From Congeria kusceri (Eukaryota > Mollusca > Bivalvia > Myida > Dreissenidae): a stretch of 64,000 bases of DNA. Shown in pieces: positions 47,374 to 60,364 of the stretch (position 1 is its first letter; each line of letters opens with the position of its first letter). Under the pieces are notes generated by a model. It did no database searches. It saw only the letters and a list, made by a program, of their open reading frames with translations, and was not told the DNA's origin. The DNA is taken from NCBI GenBank assembly GCA_027627225.1, contig CM051034.1:1923001-1987000 (forward strand). Direction: 5' to 3'. A program made the translations under genes and the position numbers.

Positions 47374-47431
47374 CATGTGGACCGCATGTACAATTATCGA
47401 TTGATACTACTGTATCTGAACTGTTCAAGCA
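47374..47431 (-). other. Candidate 58-nt micro-exon
   Basis: A strong acceptor CACTTTTTTGGCAG and donor CATG|GTAAGC enclose CLNSSDTVVSIDNCTCGPH plus one base. Cys-rich sequence with an N-glycosylation site (NCT; also NSS) would suit an extracellular protein. No neighbouring exon was confirmed. Confidence 0.3.
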
Positions 47432-47855
47432 CTGCCAAAAAAGTGTTAATGAATTACTGTTGTAGTGAAAAAATTGGTTATAAATTGACATCACGTTCAA
47501 TAATATAAATTTTACTAAATATGCCAAATTATATACTTCTAAATTGTATGCACCCGCGGATCCGCTAACGAAATTTTATTTTTGCGCCAATGGCGCAAGG
47601 CCGCATCCACGGCAGAACACTGGCCCATGTATATGGACATATATCTTATGTGAATTCTGAATACAATAAGAATTTTGTTATTTTTCAAAATGGTACATTA
47701 CATTCATACTGATTTAATGTCTACTACTAATGTTCATTTGCCTTCAAGTGTCATCGATGGCCAGTGTTTATATCATTACAAGTTTTTGTGCAATCATTAT
47801 AAAACTTCCGGTTAGTATTAGTAGGCAAAAAAGGAAGGTTAACCCTTGCAGTGCT

Positions 47856-48058
47856 GAGACCGGATATATCCGGTCAAGCTATGGGTAACCTGGTCCATGA
47901 TGAGACCGGATATATCCGGTCAAGCTATGAGTAACCTGGTCCATGATGAGACCGGATATATTCGGTGAAGCTATGGGTAACCTTGTCCATGATGAGACCG
48001 GATATATCCGGTCAAGCTATGGGTAACCTGGTATATGATGAGACGGGATATTTCGACC
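47856..48058. repeat. 46-bp tandem repeat with palindromic core, four copies plus a partial
   Basis: Units start at 47856, 47902, 47948 and 47994, with a decayed fifth at 48040. Each begins GAGACCGGATATATCCGGTC; ACCGGATATATCCGGT is a perfect 16-base palindrome. The third copy has TTCGGTG, the fifth has lost the palindrome. Confidence 0.95.
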
Positions 48059-48339
48059 AAATCTTGTATTCTTTATGTCCTCCACTTTTGATCATTTTGC
48101 CATTATTTCAAAACTGACATCCAACATGCTGTATATAATCCAATTCCTAATACTTTTCTGCAAAATTATGTTAAATAATTTCTATTTTCCAACCCCATTT
48201 ACACTGTATACAAGAGAAAAATGCTGAAACCGCATCAAAGCTGAAATTTTCATTTTCCGATGGGGGTACATGTACAAGTCAATGTTGGTAAAGAAGAATG
48301 GAAGTTTCATGTTGATGATCTTAAATGTAGGCAGTAAAG

Positions 48340-48740
48340 TTTCATCAAGATTGATCAAGAACTTGAGAAAATATGCCAGGAATACAAAACTTCAAAGCAA
48401 ATGCTATTTGTAGCTCCTGTGGCCATTTTGTGCAGTGAAGCAGAACCATTTGAATAACTTTGATACAGGACCACTAAACGAACACTGGTGTGAAATTTAA
48501 CACAAATTCTATTTTTAGCATTAGTGGCCATTTTGTGCAGTGAGGCGGAACCATTTGAATAAGTTTGGCAGAGGAACACTAAACGAACATTTGTGTAAAA
48601 TAATCTGAAAATCTATCCATAGGTTTAGAAGAACATGGCGTTGAGACATAATTCTTTTTTTAGCTCTGGCTCTGGAACCATTTTTACTGGTTTGGTAGAG
48701 GACCATCCAAGGAACATATCTGTAATATCTCTGTTCTCTG
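48340..48740. repeat. Repeat family F6 block
   Basis: GTGGCCATTTTGTGCAGTGA, GAACCATTTGAATAA and GGACCACTAAACGAACA twice, 120 bp apart, then a related third unit ending CCATCCAAGGAACATA. Confidence 0.7.
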
Positions 48741-49486
48741 TATATTTTTAAAACAAAATATTCTAAAAATAATACAAAAGAGTTAATCCAACAATCAGAA
48801 CGTATATTAAGACATAGTCATATACCATTCCCTTGGTTTTCATGAAGATATGACAATAACAAATATGTGATCATTCACTCCTGTATAACCCCCTTAAACT
48901 TTGTTTGTGGGGGTATAATAAAATAGAAATCCGAAATGCCTATCCAAATTTTATTGTTCACGCAACGTAACCACTAATTCTATTTAGTTAAGTTAAACTG
49001 CACATGGATTTCATGCAAATCTCGTGTTCTGATAGAAAAGTGCAAAAATTATCATAATATGCTGACATGTACAACATCAGGTCATCTGCATAAAAAGCAT
49101 GGGTGTTTGACAGCGATTACAAAATTTCAAAACGCAAAGAGAACTGTGAAATCTTTACTTTTGTATAAAAGTTGTGTAATGTTGATCGCAATTGAATGAT
49201 GATGAAAAACGTGATCAGTTGTGCATATTACACATTCAGCATTTAATGGTATGCAGAATATACATGTATTTCCCATCATATTATGGTATGGACTTCTATG
49301 TGCGGTAATTTTCCGTAACGCAGAACTACTCACAGATGAACAGCATATACCTTATACTGTTAAAACACACTAAACTATCCAAGAAAAAATGCTGAAATGT
49401 TGTTTAACTTTTTAAACGCTTGCCATTTTCAGTGGCACATTCATAGTATTAAAGTAACACGACCATGTATTAATTAAGAAATAGTT

Positions 49487-49770
49487 TGATTCATCGTTGT
49501 TTATCGGCCAATAGATAACAATTTGGAGTTCTGATGCGTACGAATTAAACCACGAGGGCGTTAGCCCAAGTGTTTCAATAGCCTTGCATCAGAATAACAA
49601 AGAGTTGTTGATTGGCAGATAAACAACGATAATGCGAAAATGATTTCTATTCTAACATGATTTGACATATATTTTTGCAATTGTAATTGGAACTAATTTT
49701 TACTATGCTCTTCTCAGAATCGGGACTCCTTTTTGCATTGTTTATTGGGTAGTTTAACAACGATAACTTG
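49487..49770. mobile_element. MITE copy of the 'cgttgtttatcggcc' family
   Basis: TCATCGTTGTTTATCGGCCA, GGAGTTCTGATGCGTACGAA, TTAAACCACGAGGGCGTTAG, AGATAAACAACGATAATGCG, then CAATTGTAATTGGAACTAA. Close to the copies at 5.86-6.31 kb, including the trailing CGGGACTCCTTTTTGCATTG sequence. Confidence 0.75.
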
Positions 49771-51186
49771 GTTCTTTGTTTTTTTTTTGTTATATATGTA
49801 ATTAGTTTTTATAAAGATATAAATCACAAACCTCACTAGCGAAAAAGGTAATACAAAATCTCAGAACAACATGACATAAAGTAAGAAACTGTTTTTAATG
49901 GATAAATGAAAGAAAATTTATTTCATGCGTTTTGTAAGTATAGCGTGGAATTGTTGTCTTACGTGTTATTGTCGGATATTGCTATTGGTTGGTTATTGCA
50001 CAAGGAAATTTTGATATATATTTTGTCTAGTCATTCTACAAGACGTTCTCATGTAATACACATCGAACATGTATTGAATGTTACAGAAATATGTGTAGTT
50101 TATTACTAATAACATACTACAGATGTGCATGAAAAGACGAGCATAACGTTCAATTGAATAAGCACCAACATTCAGTTGGTGATTTGACACCTGACAAATG
50201 GGCACAGGTTTCCAGCGTTCACTGTCTCAGTTTTTTCCTGATCAGTCAGTTTACATTAAGAGACATTTGATGCATACATCTTGAATATTTTACCTACATG
50301 TTCATTTTTGTCGTAATTATTTACTCTCGTATATTTGTCATGGCTGTACTACTCACTAATAAAGTGCTCGCATGGCATTGCAAAAACGGTTTTGTTTTGT
50401 TTTGATAAAAACTGGTATTTAGCAAAGACTGAGTGCCGAATGGCATGCGCCTTTCTAATGCTCCCCATCAGGAAATAAAATATTAAGAGTGTCGGTAGGT
50501 GGAGTGTTTGCTTAATTGACAATTAAATATGAACTTTTTTAATTCAGTGCAAAGTTGTATTATATTTGTTTGTTGTCATAAACAACATACATTTTCACAT
50601 TTGCTGCCCATTGGTGATTTTTTTTCTATAACAAAATTTGCAACAAACTACGATCTTAAACTGAATTCAGAAACAAATACACAATATTATTGTTATCATA
50701 TGACCACAGTTGTTTAACCTTCATTATTTTATCCTACATTTTCGAATATATACACTCACAATTTAGTTCACTGGTATATGTGCCCACAATATTTTTTACT
50801 ACCGGAGGTTCCGTTAAAAGTCATGACGATGTAGAGTCAAATAACAGGATTTTAGTGCCATGAAATGTTTCGTACTAAATAAACATGTTAAAAAGTCATA
50901 GCATTTATTTATGTAAAAGAAGGTGAGCCCTTATTGCCTATTGCAAGCAAAAATGGTATTCCATATATAACCGATGGTATATTACCAATCAAAATATATG
51001 ATATATTATTGAAGTATACTTTTGGAGTAAGACACCTAGCTTTTTGGCATAATGTCTGTTCTTAACCCGCACGCCAATGATCAGAGACCTTGAAATATCG
51101 CTAAATGCAAGATTCATCGCGGATGTGGTCATCACGTGTGTACAAACACAAATAAATGGAAAAACAAGATTCTGTGTTTGACAAAC
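49771..51186. other. AT-rich DNA, no supported gene
   Basis: No coding exon, RNA gene or repeat recognised. Confidence 0.5.
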
Positions 51187-51965
51187 ACACATGCCCCCAG
51201 TTGGCGTTGGATAGCCCATTTCTTAGTTCAAATTAGGTCAAGGTCAAAGTGAGGTTGGGTGATATGGGAGGATTGGCAATGGTCATAAGTAACAAATGTG
51301 TAAATATCATAGTCTTGTAGAAAGCGGTGTTGGTGCTAAACAAAACGGTATAATTTAATTAACCATGAAATGGCACTTCTGAATTATTGTAAGTCCAAAT
51401 TAGATCAAGGTCAAAGTGAGGTTGGGTGATATGGGTGGATCAGGGATGGTCATAAACAACAACTGTGTAAGTATCCAAGTGTTGTAGTAAGCGCTGTTGG
51501 TGCTAGACAAAACGGTAAAATCTAGTTAACCATGGAACAGCCAATTTGAATTATTCTAAGTGCAAATTAGTTCAAAGTCAAGGTCAAAGCGAGGATGGGT
51601 GAAATGGGTGGATTGGGAATGGTCATAAGTAATAACTGTCTAGATATCCAAGTGTTGTAGTAAGCAGTGTTGGTGCTAGACCAAATGGCAAAATCTAGTT
51701 AACCATGAAACGGTGCTTTTGAATAAGTTTTTATAAGTGCAAATAAGTTCAATGTCAAAGTGAGGCTGGGGGATATGGGTGGATAGGAAATGGTCATAAG
51801 TAACAACTGTGTAAGTATCTAAGTGTTGTAGTAAGCAGTTTGGATGCTAGAAGAAACAGTAAAATCTACTTAACCTTGTCACGGATGGACGAAATGACAG
51901 AAGGATGGAAGGACGGACAGGACAATCACTATATGCCTCATGCATCAAGATGCCGGGGGCATAAA
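51187..51965. mobile_element. Dispersed element F7 with TATGCCCCC / GGGGGCATA-type ends
   Basis: Starts ACACATGCCCCCAGTTGGCG; four units of about 165 bp follow with AGGTCAAGGTCAAAGTGAGG, TTGGGTGATATGGG and TATCCAAGTGTTGTAGTAAG; ends GATGCCGGGGGCATAA after a GGAAGGACGGACAGGAC tract. A shorter relative is at 60365-60772. Confidence 0.75.
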
Positions 51966-54200
51966 AATAACTATACATGAATATTTTATATTCAGGTACA
52001 TTGTATATACATTACAAAGTGATAAAACTCATTAAACATGTGGGGGTTAGCTATTTTAAGATGAATAAAATTTATTTTAAGCGTAGCTTAATTGTAAAAT
52101 CATAAAGCTTAAATACATAACATATTGATCGCGCTACAACCTTACTGTAATTATAGGTCAGTTATATGACGTAACAGAATCATCACAGTAATTGGAAAAT
52201 AATTTCTGACGTAGATATTAAATCAACTGACAAAGAACTTTAAACTTAGTTGGAAAAAAAACAACAGATTGAATGTGTGAGACATTGGATCTATGGTATC
52301 AGATGTTTCGCTAAAATTTTACAAATGCAATTATTTATAAATATTTGACATAATTTTCTCTAAATGAAAAGAAAATGGAGTGTAAAGGCTACAGTGTGTT
52401 AGTGTACATGTATGTCCTTGCTTCAATAGGTTGTATTTCGAGCTATGTCATGGAAGCTGGAATGTGCTGGTAAATGCCGTATTTGGAGCAAGGAAAATCA
52501 CAATTCTATTAATTGAAAAGCATCTCCAACTTACTAGTATGTACGTGTGTGCCACAAAATCTGATAGATCTATAAGTAATGCATGTTGTATAATATTAAA
52601 TCAGGTAAGATTTATTCAGATGTTTTAGCAGGTCTAGGCTCTAGCAAGTATTTAAGTTAAAATATAAACCAATGTGTGACAATAAAAGCTAGACGAATCT
52701 ACCGGTAATGCTCTTGATTGATTTTGTAGCAAAAGTACATCCGTGCAAATAGTTGATTGACACGGTTGAATGCAGTTGAGTTTTGGCTGGAATGTTTTGG
52801 TGGGGTACTGGTGTTGAGCTCATAAACCATTGACAAGGATTTGCTAGTGAGTTGACATATCTGTGCCACGTATGTCAAGTTGTCTGTTTAATAATTAAAT
52901 CAACAGCGCATGCATTAACCAAAAATATAACAACAATTTCAAAAAGACAAACCAAATTAGTTCATTTATACATAAGCTGATAGCTAAATTGGCAACAAAT
53001 GTGATAAAATAGACCAAAAATCATTGTTTTCGAAGAAACACATCCTCGCTGTGGTTCGATAGCCATGTCAACATTACGGGTATGTCATAATTTTACTATA
53101 TGCACCAATGATTCTGTTAGTAAATATAATTTAAAAATCGTCAATTTTATAGGCAAAATTCAACCCTTAACGGAATATTGTTCTTTCATTGTACAACTAT
53201 ACCTTTTCACGTGCAAATAAAACAGTTTAGACAGGTTCTACTGTATACCCTTTTCATCAATATTATGTAAATAAAAGGAAATTGTATCGTTTTAATATAC
53301 AGCTGAACTTTAATATCTCAAAGTTGCAGAGAGCTCACTAACAACTTCAAGATATCAGCAGTTCCAAAGAGACTTTTTATAAGTATTTTGTCTAAATATT
53401 CACGAAATTGCAATATAACATTGCAATCCGGTATGCATATACTGAACTGTAAACCAGTTGTAAATAATTTAATTAAAGTTCACAAATACTTGTTTAAATA
53501 TGTGTTGAGATGTTTGTGATGTGAGACAAACTTGGTTGTGGCTCGATACTGTCACAGGCGTCAACACTTCGATAAACAGATAGAAATAAGTGTGAAAATA
53601 CTTGTAAGGACAGAAAACCTCTTCAACATAACCAGAAATTCATGTTAAAAACTTCGAGATAACAATATTAAGTTTATATAAATAAAGAAGGAAAACAGTT
53701 GGCAAATTATTTTTGGAGATATCCTGAAATTTATTTTTTAAGCAAGTTCGAGTTTACAAAGTTCAACTCTATGTTTATATACATTGCAATGCTTTCAATC
53801 CGCCCCTTTAAATCAAAGGTACACAAATAATAATATTTAATTTTGGCATGAATGTTGAGATCTTGAATAGGTGGTGAAGCGTAGTAGACACTGAAAGAAT
53901 TCAATTCATTGTATTTCAAAAAGTAAATGGTAAATTTGCTAGTGAACAAACCTCAGACAATATAAAAGGTTTATTTTATTGATCAGGGGCCATATTACAG
54001 AAAACATCTTAAATATGTTCAATGTTCAAATTTTGGAAATTAATATTTCTAAAACCGCACATAAAGTTGTGAATTTCTTGACAGATAAGTAATTAATAAT
54101 GAATATTATAACTTATTATAATGAAACTGAAGAACATTATCATATATGTTAAATAATGGTTATTAGAGACAAGAAAAGGTGGTGGATAAAATCAACACAC
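51966..54200. other. AT-rich DNA with one exon candidate
   Basis: Apart from the exon candidate at 52430-52604 I see no supported feature. Scattered short frames are AT-driven. Confidence 0.4.
52430..52604 (+). other. Candidate internal exon, 175 nt
   Basis: Acceptor CTTGCTTCAATAG and a strong donor AATCAG|GTAAGA enclose an open frame: LYFELCHGSWNVLVNAVFGA, then RKITILLIEKHLQLTSMYVC and ATKSDRSISNACCIILNQ. It starts with one base of a split codon and ends in phase 0. No partner exon was identified and the protein matches no family I know. Confidence 0.3.
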
Positions 54201-54224
54201 CACAGTTAATAACAAGACCTGTTT

Positions 54225-55262
54225 GTAAAACAGTTATGCCCCCTCTAGGTTAAAAGCAATCTTTTAAATATCAAGTTTGGTGGTGATCGGAAAGAACTGT
54301 TGAACTGGAGGGAAAACTGCTTAAAAGGGCAATTTTTTATAAATCAACTCCACGTAACTCTGCAGTTCATGCGGAGTTTTGGTTGATTATCAAACTTTGC
54401 AATGATACTCTAACCTCAAATATTTTCATCAAGTTTGGTAAGATTAAATGAAAACTGTTGGACTAATGCCTAGATCACGAATAGAAGCGGCTATCGGCCG
54501 ATGACTGGACAGCAACCGTGCAGTGAATATGTGAATAGGACGGTCGCTGCGCAGGATTGTAGATGACTGCAACTAAAATGTAATGAAAAAGGTATCCTGT
54601 CAATGTATGTAGGCCGGCCGCAGCTCGACAATACAAGGGCCTGCCAGTGCCTGTATAGGCACCGCCTAATACCATGACGATAACTGTACATCAGTCGGTG
54701 CCTTTCCGGGCGCCCACGTTTGCCGTTGAAATTTTAGGATGGTTTTAAAGTAGAAAAATCGCATGGCCATGGCCGATCCAAGAAAATGCAGTCCAGCAAT
54801 TGGACCGTGCCGGGCTGAAGTGTTCTCAAACTCTCTGAATCCGAAATAAATCGCCTAGTCGCCGTTAACTTTCTAAGAATTTCTTGAACTTTGACGGTCG
54901 GCAACCGCCAGATTGGAACGGCTTCCTGAAGGGCACCATCCGATTTTGGATAAAACAGATGCAGTCCGGTGGCAGTTATTTATTTCTGACCAGGGCATTA
55001 GAGAGCATAACCGCTAAAATGGCCAATTTTAGATAATTCAAGTACCATAAATCAACAAATCCTGGGGAGATTCGGCTGATTATCAAACTTGGCTGAGATT
55101 TTATGCTGATAAAAATGTTCATGAAGTTTGGTTAAGATCGGATGACAACTATTTAATTTAGATTAAGGAAACCGAGAAACCGAAACGGAAGTGGTCTACC
55201 AACCAACCGACAGACAGACCGACATTAACCAATATACCCCGCCATCGTTGATGGGAGGCATA
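54225..55262. mobile_element. Dispersed element interrupted by a GC-rich island
   Basis: Starts AAAACAGTTATGCCCCCTCT, continues with AATCAACTCCACGTAACTCT, and ends GACAGACAGACCGACATTAA and TGATGGGAGGCATAA. Between about 54475 and 55010 the sequence becomes GC-rich (AGGCCGGCCGCAGCTCGAC; TTCCGGGCGCCCACG) and unrelated to the surrounding repeat. Confidence 0.6.
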
Positions 55263-57626
55263 ACTACTGTACATGTGGTAGATGTTGTTGTTACTATACT
55301 AAATTAATGAGGAAATTTTTATAATTAAATGGCTAATAACGTGTTTGTCCATTGTTGTTTCTCATATAGGAATGCTGCTGGCAAATTGCTACACAAAATG
55401 ACCATGAAGGGAGCACTTTGGTTGTCAAGGGACAATAATTCTGGTCTTTTGTTATTATATAGGTCTTTGTCAGTTGTTTTCCATACAGTAAAGCAAACTG
55501 TGCTCTAAGTCGGATAAATTTTGCATAGCGTATGTAAGAGCAAGTAATTTAAATTGCCATTTAGAAGGGATATGAAACCATGGCCAGTCTTTTTTAAATA
55601 TCCTTAAGAAAATATTGAAACTTAAGGAGTGCATTTTATGTATGATTTTGTGACAATAATTTTTTTTCCTAACGAAGATGCGAAAGTTGATTTTGATCTA
55701 AAAGTCAGGAAAGGAAACGCATAAAATTGTCCCAATTATAAAGCAGTACATTTTTAATCTAACACATTTATTAATCACCCGTCAGTAACTTACATTTTAC
55801 GAACATACCGAGGTATTACGAATCTATTGTCTAGTTTAGGAGGACAATTTTACGCGAAGCAATTTGCTGGGGACGGCTATATCACAGTTGTCAAGCTATT
55901 CAAAATATTGTAGCGTATACTTATTTGTTTTCAAACTCAAAAATAATTTGTTGGATCATAGACAGTTTTAAAGCATTGTTTGGCTGTTTTCCACTGAAAG
56001 GGTCAAAGACGCACTGATTACTCTGTGCCAAAGATCTATTACAGAACAATGTGTTACGGGATTTATTATTGTGGTTTTGTATGTTGACAATCGTTTTATC
56101 ATTCCGCTTCAAAACTGTAGAGTCATTAGCAAGAGATATGATATCATTTACGCCTGAATTTCTTTAACAGTACTTATATACACCAATTAAGATAAGAATA
56201 AATTGAACCAGTAACAAACATAATTTATACGCTTTCATGCCCATTAAACGGAGTGGCCCTGGGTTGCTACCCTGAGTTGTCACAGAAGTAGATTGAGGGC
56301 AAGAGCCCTGTGTCACACAATGAATTTTGTAGCCAAAACTCTAATGTATCTATTCTCCCCTCAAGAAATTATCTTAGAAACTTAATTGACAATTGTTTTT
56401 CTTTTATTTTTTTATCTTACACATATCTGCTAGCATTTTGTCTAGTTTGTGACTTCTTATATTTTGAACAAAACGGTAGATAACGAAGGCTCAAACTGAA
56501 TTTCATTATTTAAAGGAATTTGGTAGCAAGTCACGCAAGGAACATTTTTGTTCAATTATTTTTAAAGTTAGCTAGTTTTTCAAGCTTTTGGATGCCAGAG
56601 TTTTACTGATACTCCTTTAAATTGAAGGAAAATGGTAAAGGATCAAACCATGATCGCATTTTGCACTCTGGACTTTAAACGTTCATGCCTACTGACCAAT
56701 ACAAATACAATACAAATTAAAAATTCAGTTGAACCTCATCAGTCATCCTGGCCATAACGGACATTCCATCTAAACATTTCATCATTGTTTTTTAGACCCA
56801 GAAAAAAAATAAGTTGAAGAAATAGCAAAATAAAAGCATTTGATTTTGTTTTTTAAAATAAGAAAAAGATGAATGGTAAAATATTGCTACAAAAACAAGC
56901 AAGCAGCCTGGGTTAATTGCGATTTCCACATGCATGGCGTTTACTAGAGAAATTGGATGTATAACTGGCAACAGTAAAACAACAATGCTCACAATGTACA
57001 ATGTGAAACTGAAGTCTGTCTACAAATCATTTTTGTTTTTTAGTGGCGGACAACTACAAGGAGCGAATTGGTACTTTCTATAAAATTCATAACTTGACAC
57101 TGTGCAGAATGATTTTGCAGATGTTAGATCATGTATCAGATTGTATCAGCAATGTAGACAATTACACTATTTACTTGTATGGATTTTCTCTAATACCCAA
57201 GGATGATTTCTGTGTAATTTGGTTGAATTCTGCCCAGGGCTTTAAGTGTTAACTGACGCACTGAAACAGGCACACACATCTTGGGCTTTGAACAAATTTT
57301 TTAAAACACGTCTGGTGGAAAAGCAATTTAGTTATTTAATAAGTAAGCCAAAAGTCACTTAATAATCATTGGACAGCAATTCTGCCCAGTGTTGAAAGTG
57401 TTAACTGACCCAATGACACACAACGGACGAAACACACAAAATAATTAATGGGCTTGTCACAATTTTTGTTAAAACATGTCTTGTTAGAAAGCAGGGGGCC
57501 ACAAGTGACTAAATAAGCGTTGAAACATGCCTATTATTTGCGAAGCAAGGCATGGTATTTCAATTCATTAAAAGAAGTTGTAGAGAACAAGAACAAGTAA
57601 TTTTCATCACACAAATCACTCAGATT
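55263..57626. other. AT-rich DNA, fragments of dispersed repeats
   Basis: No supported gene. Repeat scraps occur at 56510-56540 (CACGCAAGGAACATTTTTGT), 57210-57300 and 57370-57450 (ATTCTGCCCAG plus GTGTTAACTGAC). A short coding-like string VADNYKERIG follows a good acceptor (TTTTTGTTTTTTAG) at 57042 but stands alone. Confidence 0.45.
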
Positions 57627-58635
57627 TACACTGCAGATCCGTTTTATTGTGATCCGTTATTTCGCGATGTCCAATATATCGCGAGCCAGCCGTAGATCCA
57701 GATTTGTTTTGATGTACTTCCATATTTTACTATTAAACGACATTCATAAATAAATCCAGTTTGGTCCGGATTTTCGCGCCTAAATTGCTACTCTTTTATT
57801 CACACTCTTGTAGTGCGACAAACAATAACCCATCCGCTCAACATCAAAGAGTAACAGTTAAAAGTCATCAGCTTACATCGCACCTGCCACCCATGACAAC
57901 AGCCTTTCACTGCTGTCGCTTTAAATAGCAGCCTAATTACACGCCGTCCACGTGGAAGGTGTATAGTGTAAAAATAAGTCATAGATCAATACTGACTTAT
58001 CTGAACGACAATAACGTTATCAATACAGTGAAACTGTTGTTTTTTGTTTAATAGGAAATGCTAACTGCACATCATTTAGCGATATAAATAACCAATTTTG
58101 TTGTTTTGAGCTACAAAACTTTATACAAATTAAAGATCTCAATGTTCTCAGCGCTACAAAGTTTTTATACGACAATCATAACACCAACGCTTTCCATGCG
58201 GACGACTTAACGTTGTACATGTCAACATAATTTTGCGTGAGCTTTTCTAGCAGAACAAAGGATTTACACGAAAAACATGTGCAGTTTAATTGTAAATAAA
58301 AAATTGTGTTTACGTCATGTGAACAGTAAAATTAGGATAGGTGTTTGGGATTTAGAATTTATTATACCCAATAAGAAATTAATTTCAAGGAATAATATTA
58401 TATTTTTATATAACATGGAATGTTTTACATATGGCTATAACACATTGTGGATGTTGACAACAATGAAAAAGGCCAGTTAATAACGTTTATGTTTTGAGAT
58501 CGTGAAAATAGGCCAGTATATACATGTATATCTATATGTACATAGATGACCTGACAAGTTATATCGCGATCCGGCTATATCGCAATCGCGATCCATGGAT
58601 CCCGCGAAACCGCGATATAACGGATCTGCAGTGTA
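57627..58635. mobile_element. 1.0-kb Tc1/mariner-like non-autonomous element
   Basis: Perfect 17-bp terminal inverted repeats TACACTGCAGATCCGTT and AACGGATCTGCAGTGTA, with TA at the outer edge as expected for a TA target site. Subterminal copies of ATATCGCG / CGCGATAT occur on both sides. I see no DDE/D transposase frame inside, so it would need a helper in trans. Confidence 0.75.
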
Positions 58636-59029
58636 TTAGATTAGAACTTGACAATTGTATGCGCAATTTGGCTTCGTACTGGCTTTCACTGGACCAAGTA
58701 CTAATAGCATTACAATGAATAATTGTCTTAAAACACACTGTCTGACCCAAGTGACAACACATAGTATCAAATGTGGATTCCTATGCAATTCTGTGAAGAC
58801 TGAGCATATACGATCAGTTTTTTCAACTTCCATTCAGCGGTTACAGAGAAGTTGTTTCAGGCGAAAGGTTAATATAAAACGACAGACAACAAACAACTGA
58901 CAACAAACCATGACTGACCACAATAGCTCACACTAGCACAATCTCAGTTGCGCTAAAACTAGACTTGTCACATGAGTGACGGATATACCCCCACAATATG
59001 GCCTTGTCACATAACTATGGCATCCATTC

Positions 59030-59985
59030 GAAAGAAATGGACTGACAGAATGCTTTAATTTGTGGATGGTCAACAGTGTATTTGGAAAAATTTAATTTCA
59101 ATAAGAGCCATAACTCTGTCAACATTTAGTGGTTGGTAACCATAATTGAACTTGATCTGTATTTTATGATTTTACACGTGTACCAATAATTATTTAAATA
59201 TGGCAAGTCATTGTTGAGTTATCGTCAGGACACCACCTAATAATTGTGAAGCCAATCATGAGTTATTGTCCATGTTTCTCGTGAATTTAAGTAAAAAAAA
59301 ATGTGTAAAAATTTTCTGGTTTTTAACCAAAGTTGAACATGACCTGTATCTTATGATGCTACATGTGTACCAATAATTATTTAATATGTCAAGCCATTGT
59401 TGAGTTATTGTCAGGAAACCATGATTTTAGGGAATTTAAGCCATTAAAGGGCCATAACTGTCTAAATTTAGTGAATTGTAACCGAACTCGAACCTGACCC
59501 ACATTTTATGATGCTTCACATGTATACCAAAAATATTTGAATATGTCAAGCCATTCTTGAGTTATCATCCGGAAATCATGTTTTTAGGGAATTTTAAGTC
59601 GAAAAGAGCCATAACTCTGTCAAAATTTAATGGTTTGGAACCAACATTATATTTGAGCTGTATTCTATGATCTTACACATGTGTACCAAAAATTATTTGA
59701 ATATGTCAAGCCTTTCTTGAGTTATCATCCGGACACCATGTTTTTAGGGAATTTTAAGTAAAAAAGGGCCATAAATGTCAAAATGTGGTGGTTTGTAACC
59801 AACATCGAACTTAACCCTTCTTCTATGATGTTACACATGTGTATCAAAAATTATTTGAATATGTCAAGCCTTTTTTGAGTTATCATCCGGAAACCAAAAA
59901 CCAACAGACTGACAGACAGACGCGACAGACCGACAAGCTCACTCCTATATATCTCCCCTAAACTTCGTTTGTTGTGGTATAATAA
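59030..59985. repeat. Repeat family F8, about six units, with tail
   Basis: GGGCCATAACTCTGTCAAAA, TTTGTAACCAACATTGAACT, GATGCTACACATGTGTACCA, TATTTGAATATGTCAAGCC, TTGAGTTATCATCCGG and CATGTTTTTAGGGAATTT, period about 150 bp; ends GACAGACAGACGCGACAGAC and TTGTTGTGGTATAATAA. Confidence 0.85.
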
Positions 59986-60364
59986 GTAAAGAATTCATTC
60001 AAAGTTTTACTGTGAATATATGAGTAGTTAACAGGTTACCTTTAGTCAAAAAGTTAGAAGTCCTATAAGACAAAGGAGTTTTTGGCAAGAACACATATAA
60101 TCTGACATACACGTCTTTCAATTAATTAATTAATTAATAATCAGCCATATACCACACTGCTTCAAAATCATGTACCATTGCTTAATCCAATGTTATGAAC
60201 CTCATCTGCAGTATAATTGTGCACATTTTAAATCATATGCAGTCAGTAATTATTCAATGACTATAACTGGTTTCTATGGCAAAAGTATCAACTTAAAGTC
60301 GACATTGATGACACTCTGTATTGCAAAGTTGAAACAAGACACTGTGTTCAATAAACACACATGC

